Positions 54,419 through 62,630 are shown, numbered from the stretch's first letter. The stretch is 64,000 nt of DNA from Paenibacillus sp. FSL R5-0912 (GCF_000758605.1 NZ_CP009282.1:6634001-6698000); one strand, 5' to 3'. Translations and numbers: made by a program. Notes: generated by a model not told the origin, from the letters alone.

Positions 54419-54550
54419 GGGTCATCAACGCCTTTCAACTTGGGTGGTCTGCAAAAATAGGCAGCTGGAGTTCTCCCCAAGGGAAGAGCCTCCAACTGCA
54501 GAGCTGCATAAGCCAATTTCATTATATAAAGCTATCTTTGATCAATCGTC

Positions 54551-55687
54551 TTAAGGCTTCACGGCATTGCGGATCGCTTCGACTTCAGAGGTTTCCATGC
54601 CCATTGCATTGTCGACCGTAATTTCCTTGTTAATCAGCTTCTGCTTCACTTCTTCCACCTTGGCCTGCAGATCTGCCGGGAATACGTCTTTGTATATGTC
54701 ATTCTCTGCAATCCCTACGCCGTCTTCAACGAAACCGAGCACATCGCGTTTGCCCATCTCAAGCGTCCCGTCCTGCAGTTTTTTCACTGCGCCGAGGATA
54801 GCCATATCGATCTTTTTAATCGCGGAAGTGACAATCAGGTTTGCCTTCTCACTATCGGTATCTTTCAGCAGCATCGCCTGGTCGGAATCGACACCGATGG
54901 CATACTTTGTCTTTTCCTTGGCTGCATCAAAGATTCCCAGTCCCGTACCGCCGGCTACGTTGAAAATAATATCCACACCAGAATTGTACTGGATCAGCGA
55001 TAATTCCTTGCCTTTGGCAGGGTTCACGAAATCTCCGGCATAGGATACCGCTACCTTCACATCAGGATCAACATACTGCGCCCCCTGGATGTAACCCACC
55101 AGAAAGGCATTAATGCCGGGAATATCCATCCCGCCCAGGAAGCCGATTACGTTCTCCGGGTTGGCGTTTGGCATATCAGACTGGGTAGCAAGTGCCGCTG
55201 CCGCCCCTGCCAGGAATGAGACCTCATTGGTCGAATAGGACATGTTGTACATATTTTCAGGTGCTTCCTCGATGTCCGTATCATAGTTGATGAATTTTTT
55301 ATCCGGATTCGCCTCTGCTGTTGCATTGAACATTTCCGTGATTTCCGAGCCGCCCGAGATGACAACATCCCAATCTTCGGCAGCGATATCATTAAAAGTT
55401 GGTTCCCACTTCGTCTTGTCGGCGCCCATTTCAACCACTTTCGTTTCCGCGCCGAGCTCGTCCTTCACTTTTTGCAGGCCGCTGTTCGCCGCATCAAAAA
55501 ACGACTTGTCGCCTAGCGTTCCCGGAATAAGCAGCACAACCTTGAGCTTGTCCCCTGCAGCCGCCTCTCCGCCTTCAGCATTCGTTCCGGAGTTGACCGT
55601 ATTTCCATTACCTGACGTGTTGTTTCCGCATGCAGTGACCAGTACCATAACCGTCATCAGTAATAAAGCGAGTATATTCTTTTTCAT
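54551..55687 (-). CDS. Purine nucleoside-binding lipoprotein (BmpA/PnrA/NupN family)
   Basis: 378 residues. Lipobox VTAC (Cys 20), Asn/Gly/Thr linker, then the Bmp domain ('VVLLIPGTLGDKSFFDAANSGLQKV', 'DVVISGG', 'IIFNVAGGTGLGIFDAAKE', 'YAIGVDSDQ'). The family binds purine nucleosides. It is first in the transporter, hydrolase and glycohydrolase series, which reads as one operon down to 48433. Confidence 0.92.
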   Translation of the reverse strand: MKKNILALLLMTVMVLVTACGNNTSGNGNTVNSGTNAEGGEAAAGDKLKVVLLIPGTLGDKSFFDAANSGLQKVKDELGAETKVVEMGADKTKWEPTFNDIAAEDWDVVISGGSEITEMFNATAEANPDKKFINYDTDIEEAPENMYNMSYSTNEVSFLAGAAAALATQSDMPNANPENVIGFLGGMDIPGINAFLVGYIQGAQYVDPDVKVAVSYAGDFVNPAKGKELSLIQYNSGVDIIFNVAGGTGLGIFDAAKEKTKYAIGVDSDQAMLLKDTDSEKANLIVTSAIKKIDMAILGAVKKLQDGTLEMGKRDVLGFVEDGVGIAENDIYKDVFPADLQAKVEEVKQKLINKEITVDNAMGMETSEVEAIRNAVKP

Positions 55688-56013
55688 TTTCTAAGTTCAC
55701 ACCCCTGTTTGTAATAGATCAACGCTCATAAAATAGCATAAAGTTCCAATTACACGTTTTGTCTGACGGATAGCATCGGGCAGCATGAATAAAAGACTGT
55801 TGAAATTCTGAAAACAAGCAATTTACTTTGAAAAACAAACATTACATGTTACATTTCTCAAAAAAACCGCATAAATCCGAACAAGATGGCCAGTCCAGTT
55901 GAGAATCTTCGGTTTAATTGATAAGATCATAACAAAAGAAAAGATAAATATTTATATATTTTCGGTCATCTTTTTGTACGATTCGGCTAAATGACGATAA
56001 ATGGAGGCTCATC
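55688..56013. other. Divergent intergenic region, bmpA and araC
   Basis: AT-rich, presumably with both promoters. TTTACTTTG (55832-55840) and ACATTACATGTTACAT (near 55848-55863) loosely resemble the block shared by the 47122 and 56772 promoters. I see no purine riboswitch consensus. Confidence 0.4.
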
Positions 56014-56769
56014 ATGGACCGTGTTCTATATATTGTAAATGCAGAGCATGAAGCAAATACGTATATCCCCCCGCATCAGCATGAATGTTTCGAGCTTGTG
56101 TATTATATCCATGGTCATGGGACCTGCAGCATTGGACCGCGCAGCTATCATTTCCGGCCCTTCACCTTTGGCCTGATTCCGGCGGGTTTCAAGCATGACG
56201 AGAATCATCAGCCCAGCCCGGAGGTGCTGTTCGTCGGCTTCCACTGCGGCAATCCGATTATCAATACGCTATCCGGCGTTTTTGACGATGATAAGGAACA
56301 TACCGTACTGCAGACCCTGCAGCGGATGAATGCAGAATTCAAGCGCAAGCGTGACGGGTTCGCCGAGCTGCTGAATCTGCAAATGAGCGAAATTACCGTG
56401 TATCTGCAGCGGCTGCTCGCCGCCTCGGATTTCCATTCCCCGGCAGAGGATCAGATGCAGTATGTGCTGAATTATATGAATGAGCATTACCGCCATAAGC
56501 TCTCCGTGTCCTCTCTGGCAGAAATGTCCGGTTATAGCTACGACCGCTTCCGGCATCTGTTCAAGGAAAGATTTGGACATTCCCCGCACCGTTATCTTGT
56601 ACTGAAGCGCCTGGATTATGCCAAATCTCTGCTGCTGCATACCCAAATGCATATTTCCGAGGTCTCTTCCGCTGCCGGATTCGTCAATGATGCCCAATTC
56701 TGCAATATGTTCAAAAGAGAGAGCGGACTCTCCCCGCGAACCTTCCGCATCAGAAGTAAGGTCATGTAA
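56014..56769 (+). CDS. AraC-family regulator with cupin sensor domain
   Basis: 251 residues. An N-terminal AraC_binding cupin ('PPHQHECFELVYYIHGHGTCSIG') and C-terminal HTH_18 ('LSVSSLAEMSGYSYDRFRHLFKERFGHSPHRYL', 'VSSAAGFVNDAQFCNMFKRESGLSP'). GGAGG lies before ATG. It sits between the nucleoside transport operon and the ubiD/microcompartment operon, whose promoter overlaps its stop codon, so it is the best candidate regulator of the whole locus. Confidence 0.9.
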   Translation: MDRVLYIVNAEHEANTYIPPHQHECFELVYYIHGHGTCSIGPRSYHFRPFTFGLIPAGFKHDENHQPSPEVLFVGFHCGNPIINTLSGVFDDDKEHTVLQTLQRMNAEFKRKRDGFAELLNLQMSEITVYLQRLLAASDFHSPAEDQMQYVLNYMNEHYRHKLSVSSLAEMSGYSYDRFRHLFKERFGHSPHRYLVLKRLDYAKSLLLHTQMHISEVSSAAGFVNDAQFCNMFKRESGLSPRTFRIRSKVM

Positions 56770-56771
56770 TA

Positions 56772-56811
56772 TAACATTAGTCATTTACTTTTTGCTTTTT
56801 TTCACTATAAT
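56772..56811 (+). promoter_or_regulatory. Promoter of the ubiD/microcompartment operon
   Basis: -35 TTTACT (56784-56789), 16-base spacer, -10 TATAAT (56806-56811). The upstream block 56772-56795 matches 47122-47145 with two differences. It begins two bases after the araC stop. Confidence 0.75.
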
Positions 56812-56842
56812 GGAACTTAAGCTTACGTGATGATGACTTATA

Positions 56843-56968
56843 CCGGCTGATCCCGATTATATCCAGATCCGCTGCCCCAATATAAGGTTTGCCCCATTTC
56901 TGTTCACAGAATGAAGGAAGCCGCGATTTAGAGAATCTTTTTTCTCTATGTCTGCGGCTTCTTTTTTT
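56843..56968 (+). ncRNA. Candidate riboswitch/attenuator leader of the ubiD operon
   Basis: Second copy of the ubiX leader design. P1: CGGCT (56844-56848) with AGCCG (56919-56923). P2: GATC (56849-56852) with GATC (56866-56869), loop containing GATTATATCC. P3: TTCTG (56898-56902) with CAGAA (56907-56911). The terminator re-uses the P1 3' arm. In P2 the second pair is C-G in ubiX and G-C here: a compensatory change. The leader starts about 25 bases after the promoter -10. Confidence 0.65.
56917..56968 (+). terminator. Intrinsic terminator in the ubiD leader
   Basis: GAAGCCGC (56917-56924) pairs with GCGGCTTC (56954-56961), inner TAGAGA/TCTCTA stem, then seven T residues. It lies about 95 bases before the ubiD start. 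Confidence 0.8.
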
Positions 56969-57063
56969 ATTCCCTTTTTTGGAAGGTGCGCGAGTCAAGG
57001 CCCGCTGAAGCTTACAACGGCGAGCAGTTCAACAATGAACGAGGTGAAGGAGGTGCAGCCTGG

Positions 57064-58407
57064 ATGGCATTCATGAATATGCGGCAATTGCTGGAGCACT
57101 GGGAACGCAGCGGCAGACTGCTGAAGGTCCGCAAGGAGGTGGACCCCAAGTTTGAGCTTGGGGCCGTGATTAAGGCCGTGAAGGGCAGACAGCCTATGGT
57201 CTTCCAGAAGGTAAAAGGCTATTCCGTCCCGATGGCAGCCGGTCTTGGCGGCTCCAAAGAGCTGCTCGCCGAGAGTATGGGCATGCAGCCGGAAGACTTG
57301 CTGCCACGGCTGATCGAGGCCGTTGTTCATCCGTTGCCTACGAAGAACCAGGAGCAGGCTCCGGTACACGACAACGTCATTACGAGCCGGATTAATCTGC
57401 GGGAGCTGTTTCCGGTCTGCACCTATAACGCCTTGGACAGCGGAGCTTATTATGTCTCCGGGGTGATGGTCGTCAAAGGCGCGGACGGGCAGAAGCGCTA
57501 CACCTCCATCCGGCGGATGCAGCTGCTGGACGGCAACCGGACCAGCATCCTGATCTCCTCCCCTGAATTATTCCAGCAGTACAGGGAATTCGAGGAACGC
57601 GGCGAGCCGATGGAGGCGGCATTCATGTTCGGCATCGTCCCGGCCGTCGTGCTGGCTTCCCAGGTCAGCACCCACCTGTTCCATGCCGATAAGCTGGAGG
57701 TCGCCTCTGCCCTGCTCGGCCAGCCGCTTGCGGTCGTCCGCTGCAAGACGATCGATCTTGAAGTCCTGGCAGAAGCCGAGGTTGTGTTCGAGGGCCGGAT
57801 TCTTCCCCGGGTCCGCGAACCGGAGGGTCCGTTCGGCGAACTCGGCGGTTACTACGGCCCGCGCACCGAGCAGCCGGTCGTCGAATTCTCCGCTGTCACC
57901 TACCGGAACAATCCGGTCTGGCAGACCATCCTCCCGGCCAGCTACGAAGAGAAGCTGCCGATGGCCATTGCACGCGAGATTGCCCTGCTGGGCTCCGTCC
58001 GCCAGGTCGTCCCCGGTGTTACAGACGTTCATATCACTATGGGCGGCGTCGGGCGCTACCATGCGGTCATCCGTATCCGAAAGGTACAGGAGGGCGACGG
58101 CAAAACCGCCCTGCTCGCCGCCTTCGCCAGCGACAAGGACCTCAAGCATGTGGTCGTTGTCGACGAGGACGTCAACCTGCTGGACCCGCTTGATGTGGAG
58201 TGGGCGATCGCCACCCGTGTCCAGGCTGACCTGGACACCTTCATTGTCACTGGAACAAAGGGTTCTCCGCTTGAGCCCTCGCACAACCTGCGCGGCGTCA
58301 CCGCCAAAATGGGCATCGACGCCACCTTCCCGCTGGCTGAAGCGGAGCATTACCGGCGGACCTCCATCCCCGGCCAGGAGGAAATTGAACTGGCGAGTTA
58401 TTTATAG
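57064..58407 (+). CDS. UbiD-family prenyl-FMN-dependent decarboxylase
   Basis: 447 residues from ATG 57064, which follows AAGGAGG by 10 bases; the open frame begins earlier (56986) without a site. Family motifs: 'YTSIRRMQLLDGNR' at 146-159 (Mn/prFMN binding) and EPEGPFGE at 252-259 with the catalytic Glu-Arg-Glu network. These enzymes (de)carboxylate aromatic, heteroaromatic or unsaturated acids. It is the first gene of an operon with microcompartment shell genes, 52 bases before the first BMC-H, so it may be a core enzyme or feed the compartment. Substrate unknown; see findings for a purine-pathway idea. Confidence 0.9.
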   Translation: MAFMNMRQLLEHWERSGRLLKVRKEVDPKFELGAVIKAVKGRQPMVFQKVKGYSVPMAAGLGGSKELLAESMGMQPEDLLPRLIEAVVHPLPTKNQEQAPVHDNVITSRINLRELFPVCTYNALDSGAYYVSGVMVVKGADGQKRYTSIRRMQLLDGNRTSILISSPELFQQYREFEERGEPMEAAFMFGIVPAVVLASQVSTHLFHADKLEVASALLGQPLAVVRCKTIDLEVLAEAEVVFEGRILPRVREPEGPFGELGGYYGPRTEQPVVEFSAVTYRNNPVWQTILPASYEEKLPMAIAREIALLGSVRQVVPGVTDVHITMGGVGRYHAVIRIRKVQEGDGKTALLAAFASDKDLKHVVVVDEDVNLLDPLDVEWAIATRVQADLDTFIVTGTKGSPLEPSHNLRGVTAKMGIDATFPLAEAEHYRRTSIPGQEEIELASYL

Positions 58408-58459
58408 ACGATGAAGCCGGATCCATGGATACACAATTTAGCTTAGCAGGAGGTGGATT

Positions 58460-58726
58460 ATGCAAGCGATCGGATTGATCGAGACCCGGGGACTAACTCC
58501 GGCCCTTGAAGCACTGGATGCGATGTGCAAGGCAGCAAATGTGAAGCTGGTCGATTTCAAGCGTGTCGGCTCCGGACTTATAACGGTTATCGTCGAAGGC
58601 GATGTCGCCGCAGTCCAGGCGGCCGTGGAGGCCGGTATCGCCGCTTATCCCCGGACGGGGGGACAGCTGATTTCCTCCAACGTTATCCCCCGGCCGCACC
58701 CGGATCTGGCGCGGATGCTGCTGTAG
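58460..58726 (+). CDS. BMC-H shell protein 1
   Basis: 88 residues, one Pfam-BMC domain: 'AIGLIETRGLTPALEALDAM', then 'VDFKRVGSGLITVIVEGDVAAVQAAVEAG' and C-terminal 'NVIPRPHPDLARMLL'. Hexamers of this kind tile the facets of bacterial microcompartments; the pore loop here is KRVGSG. AGGAGG precedes the ATG. It is in the ubiD operon. Confidence 0.95.
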   Translation: MQAIGLIETRGLTPALEALDAMCKAANVKLVDFKRVGSGLITVIVEGDVAAVQAAVEAGIAAYPRTGGQLISSNVIPRPHPDLARMLL

Positions 58727-58966
58727 ATGGATTGAATTATAGAACTATATGCATGCACCTAGACTATAGCTAAAAGTCAGCAAATCAGCGGTGACCGGAG
58801 CAAGCCTTGGTTATACGGACGGGTAGCAAGGACTGCAAGAAACGGTTCTGCCGCTGTATGTATACAGCCATGAGATACGCTGGCTATACAACTACACGTG
58901 GCACTCCACCCAAGGACTAACGCGTTACTCTGCGGCCCGCGGCCCGGCAGCGAAGCGAGCTAACTT

Positions 58967-59091
58967 AAGTACATCTGTGAGTACTGTGAGTACTACTGCA
59001 AGTACATCTATGAGTGCTACCTTCTAGCCGCTACTGTAAGTACGTCTGTAAGTACTGTGAGTACTACTGTAAGCACATCTGTAAGTACTGG
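58967..59091 (+). repeat. Degenerate 33-bp tandem repeat
   Basis: Units start AAGTACATCTGTGAGTACTG; copies at 58967-58999, 59000-59037 (diverged, 38 bases), 59038-59070 and a partial 59071-59091. Inner AGTACT/AGTAC words make each unit partly palindromic. Confidence 0.75.
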
Positions 59092-59098
59092 CCAAAAA

Positions 59099-59170
59099 GT
59101 TGTACGTTTTACAACTTAGATACCCCGATACTAGGGAACTTGTAAGGATTGTTGTATGAAATACAACAAT
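59099..59170. repeat. TACAAC-type hairpins
   Basis: GTTGTA-CGTTT-TACAAC (59099-59115) and a perfect 10-base-arm hairpin ATTGTTGTAT-GAA-ATACAACAAT (59148-59170). More half-copies follow to about 59260 (TGTTG...CAACA, GAATGTTGTATTTCGTG). Confidence 0.7.
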
Positions 59171-59461
59171 TCCCCGCTTAGCAGCTTGAATACGGGAGGA
59201 ATGTTGCCTTTTATACAACAATTACGGATTACGCTCGATTTCACGAGGAGAATGTTGTATTTCGTGTAGGATTTTCGTTAGTGTCTTTAAAGTTTAGCTT
59301 GTACTGCACGCTATTTAGGACTCTTCATATGATTAGTGGACGTTTTTCCGTTTGGCAGCACTTCTCTGCGTGTGAACAACACGATCCCAAGTTGTCTGAA
59401 AAATTGTCTGAAGGAAACCTATACTGCGCGCATTAATACCTAGTTTAGGAGGTGATTTCCC

Positions 59462-60841
59462 TTGTCCAATTTCATGAAGAGCATTGTTGCCGAGGTTTTG
59501 GAGCGAAATCACCCTGCTGCTGCTGCTCTCACTTCCGTTACTTCACCCGTTACCGTTACTTCACCTGTTCCCGTCCTTGCTGAAGCTCCGGCACCGGCAC
59601 CTTCTTCTGCTCCCATTCCCGTTCCGGCTTCTGCTCCCTCTCCCGTTCCGGCTTCGACTTCTGCTTCTGCTTCAGTCGGCCCTTCCTGTTCAGCGGGCAA
59701 CTGGTCGGACTGCCTGGACACTTGCAGCAGTCCCGTGGATTGCCCGAAACCACCGGGCGGGATCAAGCGGATCAATTACCAGAAGGAGCAGGCCGGGAAG
59801 CGGCTCGCATTGTTTGGTCTGCCCGGTGATCCCGGCTCGACAGGGTCACCGGGGTCACCGGGATCATCAAGGTCACCGGTATCACGAGAATCACTAGGAT
59901 CACACCAATCACACGGATTGCCCGGCGCATCCCCTACTCCAGCCCGGTTACCGGCTGCGGATGCGGCTGCACAGCTCCGCACCTCACATCTTTTTCAAGA
60001 GCAGCAGGCAGCATACCCAAATACGGCACGATCCCCGGCAGTCAATGTGCCTGGGGATCATCGGAGCTTTGCCGAACGGTATCTGTCCCCTCTGCTCTTG
60101 CGCACCCTGCCTGCCGGGAGCGGGCAGGCTTCGATTCCAACCGGTACTCAGCATTCGGGCACGAATTCAACCGGAGATATTCCCTGCCGGTCCGGCGGTA
60201 TCCCGGGGGCTGGCCCCACCCGGACGATGGATTCACTGGCAGTGTCATATGACCGGAACACTGCTTCACCAGACATTCCAGTCCCCCTCATCCGGGATGG
60301 AACTATGGATGCCTGGCTATTCCCGGTAATCAGCAGCAGGCTCCGCACGCTGCTAGGCACTGCCGGCCGCAGCTACAGCTCGGCAGGCATACTAAGCGTT
60401 CCTCTCTGCCATCCGGGCCAGCTGTTCGCCGCAGAAGAACTGCTGGGCAGTGACCCTGCTCTGGAAGCAGATATCCAGTGGGGCGCCAGCGGCGGGAGCT
60501 TTGAGCTGAGGCTGTTCAGCAACGATTCCTTCAAACTGGACCGCTTGCTGATAGAGCTCACCGGAATCCTGCAGCGGGATTCCACCCGCCGGGTTCGGGT
60601 ATACACGAGCCTGCAGCCCGGTCCGCTGCTTCGGCGGCATCTGGCTGCAGGCCAGCAGGAGGCCATTGCCGTAATCGATGCCGCCTCGCGCTGGAGCAGC
60701 ATCGGCCTCGCGGAACAGCTGCTCGGCAGCTGCCCGGATGCAGGCCTCAGCCTCCGCGCCGAGCGCAGCTACTGCATAATCAGCGGAACCCCCGCTCAGA
60801 TGGCAAGCGTGCTGCCAGGGTTCACACGCTTTGCTGACTAG
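59462..60841 (+). CDS. Putative microcompartment scaffold with BMC-like C-terminal repeats
   Basis: 459 residues, TTG start after AGGAGG. Residues 1-16 (MSNFMKSIVAEVLERN) form an amphipathic helix like encapsulation peptides. Then come a Pro/Ala/Ser/Val-rich disordered stretch (18-75), four Cys at 76, 84, 88 and 94 (possible metal or Fe-S site), and a collagen-like Gly-x-x stretch (about 119-156). The C-terminal 150 residues contain two segments (about 307-370 and 401-459) that each read as strand-helix-strand-strand-helix with a matching 'AAEELLGSDP'/'LAEQLLGSCP' helix, the topology of a BMC domain. A scaffold or atypical shell protein is inferred; no known family recognised. Confidence 0.6.
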   Translation: MSNFMKSIVAEVLERNHPAAAALTSVTSPVTVTSPVPVLAEAPAPAPSSAPIPVPASAPSPVPASTSASASVGPSCSAGNWSDCLDTCSSPVDCPKPPGGIKRINYQKEQAGKRLALFGLPGDPGSTGSPGSPGSSRSPVSRESLGSHQSHGLPGASPTPARLPAADAAAQLRTSHLFQEQQAAYPNTARSPAVNVPGDHRSFAERYLSPLLLRTLPAGSGQASIPTGTQHSGTNSTGDIPCRSGGIPGAGPTRTMDSLAVSYDRNTASPDIPVPLIRDGTMDAWLFPVISSRLRTLLGTAGRSYSSAGILSVPLCHPGQLFAAEELLGSDPALEADIQWGASGGSFELRLFSNDSFKLDRLLIELTGILQRDSTRRVRVYTSLQPGPLLRRHLAAGQQEAIAVIDAASRWSSIGLAEQLLGSCPDAGLSLRAERSYCIISGTPAQMASVLPGFTRFAD

Positions 60842-60925
60842 CAGCAACTCTGAAAAAGCAATCCTGCCCTGTCGCCCAAGCATCTCTAAAGACTAAGCCC
60901 ATTAATAACAAAGGAGGTGCCGGTG

Positions 60926-61372
60926 ATGCAGGCACTCGGATTAATTGAGACTCTTGGATATACCACCGCCGTCTCCGCCGCAGATGCAGCCTTGAAAGCG
61001 GCGGATGTGCAGCTGATTGCGGTTGAGAAGGTTATCGGTGTCGGCGGTTCACTCGGCGTAACCATTCATTTAAGCGGTGATGTCGCTGCAGTCGGCGCTG
61101 CGGTGGATGCTGGCAAAGCGGCAGCCCAGCGGATAGGCACAGTCATTTCCGCCCATGTCATCGCCAAGACCCATGAAGATGTAAACAGCAAAATACTGGC
61201 CAGATTCCTTCCGGGCCTGCCCGCAGACTCCAAGACGACAGACGCCGGAACTACATCAGACGGAGCCAAATCTGCCGCATCTGCCATACTTGCCGAAGCT
61301 GATCAAACCGACCAAACCGGAACTGCCGGAAGTGCCAGTACCACTGCTCCGGATCTGCCAGAAATTGAATAA
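60926..61372 (+). CDS. BMC-H shell protein 2 with pore insertion and C-terminal tail
   Basis: 148 residues. BMC domain at 1-90 (MQALGLIETLGYTTAVSAADAALKAADV). The pore-loop region reads EKVIGVGGSLGVTI, four residues longer than in the other two BMC-H proteins. After residue 95 a Thr/Ala/Ser/Asp-rich tail runs to the end (DLPEIE). ATG 60926 lies eight bases after AGGAGG; two in-frame GTGs upstream overlap it. The long loop suggests a wider or ligand-binding pore. Confidence 0.93.
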   Translation: MQALGLIETLGYTTAVSAADAALKAADVQLIAVEKVIGVGGSLGVTIHLSGDVAAVGAAVDAGKAAAQRIGTVISAHVIAKTHEDVNSKILARFLPGLPADSKTTDAGTTSDGAKSAASAILAEADQTDQTGTAGSASTTAPDLPEIE

Positions 61373-61382
61373 GCATTAACAA

Positions 61383-61500
61383 TCAACCTATCTATCTGTC
61401 TGTCTATCTGTCTACCTATCTACCAATCTACCAATCTACCTACCTACCTAACTAACTATCTGTTCGTCTATCTATCCGTCCGCCTGTCTATCTGTCTTAT
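61383..61500 (+). repeat. Degenerate tetranucleotide tract
   Basis: About 115 bases of imperfect CTAT/CTGT/CTAC units between two shell genes, almost all pyrimidine-rich with period four. No coding capacity. It could vary in length by slippage. Confidence 0.85.
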
Positions 61501-61571
61501 CCACTTACTGCGTGTCTCGTTTCCGGCAGGGCATTTTTGAATTACAACTAAATTATTGGAGGTTTTTTATA

Positions 61572-61853
61572 ATGGGAGAATCACTTGGATTAATCGAAAC
61601 TAAAGGTCTGGTAGGCGCAATTGAAGCAGCCGATGCCATGGTGAAGGCAGCAAACGTGGAAATCTGCGGGTATGAAAAAATAGGCTTTGGTCTGGTCACG
61701 GTTATGGTACGCGGGGACGTAGGCGCCGTAAAAGCCGCTACGGATGCGGGAGCCGCCGCTGCCAAACGGGTCGGTGAACTGGTATCCGTTCATGTCATTC
61801 CCCGTCCGCACAGTGAAGTAGAACGTGCCTTGCTCTCTAAGGGTATTGAATAA
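61572..61853 (+). CDS. BMC-H shell protein 3 (EutM/PduA-like)
   Basis: 93 residues, canonical BMC-H: 'SLGLIETKGLVGAIEAADAMVKAANV', 'YEKIGFGLVTVMVRGDVGAVKAATDAG', 'HVIPRPHSEVERAL'. The pore loop is KIGFG. ATG 61572 follows GGAGG by nine bases. By sequence it is probably the main facet hexamer. Confidence 0.96.
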   Translation: MGESLGLIETKGLVGAIEAADAMVKAANVEICGYEKIGFGLVTVMVRGDVGAVKAATDAGAAAAKRVGELVSVHVIPRPHSEVERALLSKGIE

Positions 61854-61861
61854 ATACTCCC

Positions 61862-62614
61862 ATGGACAGCCGGCATAGTACAGTTGCAGAGAATGCCCTG
61901 CTGGGATTGTCATACCGCTCCAGAACGGCAGCGCTGAATGAGGAATATCCCCGGGTGCTGGTGCTGCTGGCCGGCCATTTCATTGGTATGGAGGAAGGTT
62001 ACGCTGCGCTGCGGAGCTTAAGTACGGAGAAACTCAGGCTACGCTTATGGGCAGAAGATCAGCTGCTCGGGACAAATAACGCCGGAGAACTTGCACGCCA
62101 AACCGGAGTAGATGACCTGATCCACCCGGGGCAGGCCGATAAACTCTCCCCTGCCGATGCCGACGCCTTGTTGATCCCTGTTCTGTCGCTGTCATTCCTG
62201 TCCCGGCTCGTTCAGTTGGATACCGGGCATCCCTTCGTGAGACTGATTGTTGAGAACCTGTGTGCCGGCAAGCCCGTGGGCGCGCTTACTCTTGGAGCGG
62301 AGCCGGAGCATTACCGCTGGAGCGAGCAGGGTTTATCTCAGGCCAGTCCGCTGCTGAAAGAGAAAATGCGCAGCATGGTGACCGCAATATCCGGCTATGG
62401 GATCAGACTACTGGCACCGTCCGATGCCTTAAGCTGGCTGTCTGCAGGTTCTGCCCCGCTGAGGAGGCAGGTACTGACGGAGGAGGATATCATCGCAGCA
62501 GCCAAGCTGGGCAGAACCTCCATCACTCTGAACAGCCCGGCAGTAATTACTCCCCTGGCCAGGGACACCGCCCGGCAATATGGAATTGAGCTTAATCATG
62601 CAGGATTTGAATAG
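61862..62614 (+). CDS. Microcompartment-associated accessory protein (ethanolamine-utilization hypothetical type)
   Basis: 250 residues, no membrane helices. N-terminal two thirds resemble a flavoprotein-like Rossmann domain ('VLVLLAGHFIGMEEGYAALRSL', 'DALLIPVLSLSFLSRLVQL', 'GKPVGALTLG'). The C-terminus 'VLTEEDIIAAAKLGRTSITLNSPAVITPLARDTARQYGIEL' is a motif I associate with conserved hypothetical proteins of ethanolamine-type BMC loci. It starts eight bases after a shell gene and overlaps nothing. Function unknown. Confidence 0.65.
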   Translation: MDSRHSTVAENALLGLSYRSRTAALNEEYPRVLVLLAGHFIGMEEGYAALRSLSTEKLRLRLWAEDQLLGTNNAGELARQTGVDDLIHPGQADKLSPADADALLIPVLSLSFLSRLVQLDTGHPFVRLIVENLCAGKPVGALTLGAEPEHYRWSEQGLSQASPLLKEKMRSMVTAISGYGIRLLAPSDALSWLSAGSAPLRRQVLTEEDIIAAAKLGRTSITLNSPAVITPLARDTARQYGIELNHAGFE

Positions 62615-62630
62615 AAGAGGTGACCATCAC

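Larger units (their letters stand above)
58727..59461. other. Repeat-rich gap inside the microcompartment locus
   Basis: 735 bases without a supported gene. It holds a 33-base tandem repeat (58967-59091) and TTGTA/TACAA hairpins (59099-59260). The minus-strand open frame at 59024-59221 is created by these repeats. Confidence 0.7.

Noticed and set aside
55688..56013. Purine riboswitch before the nucleoside transport operon
   Set aside because: No purine-aptamer consensus (TATA...loop-loop elements) could be found on the minus strand.
58967..59091. CRISPR array
   Set aside because: The 33-base units are contiguous, diverged and lack spacers; no cas genes are near.
59024..59221. 65-residue minus-strand frame
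   Set aside because: Its Tyr/Ser/Thr-rich sequence comes directly from the 33-bp and TACAAC repeats.
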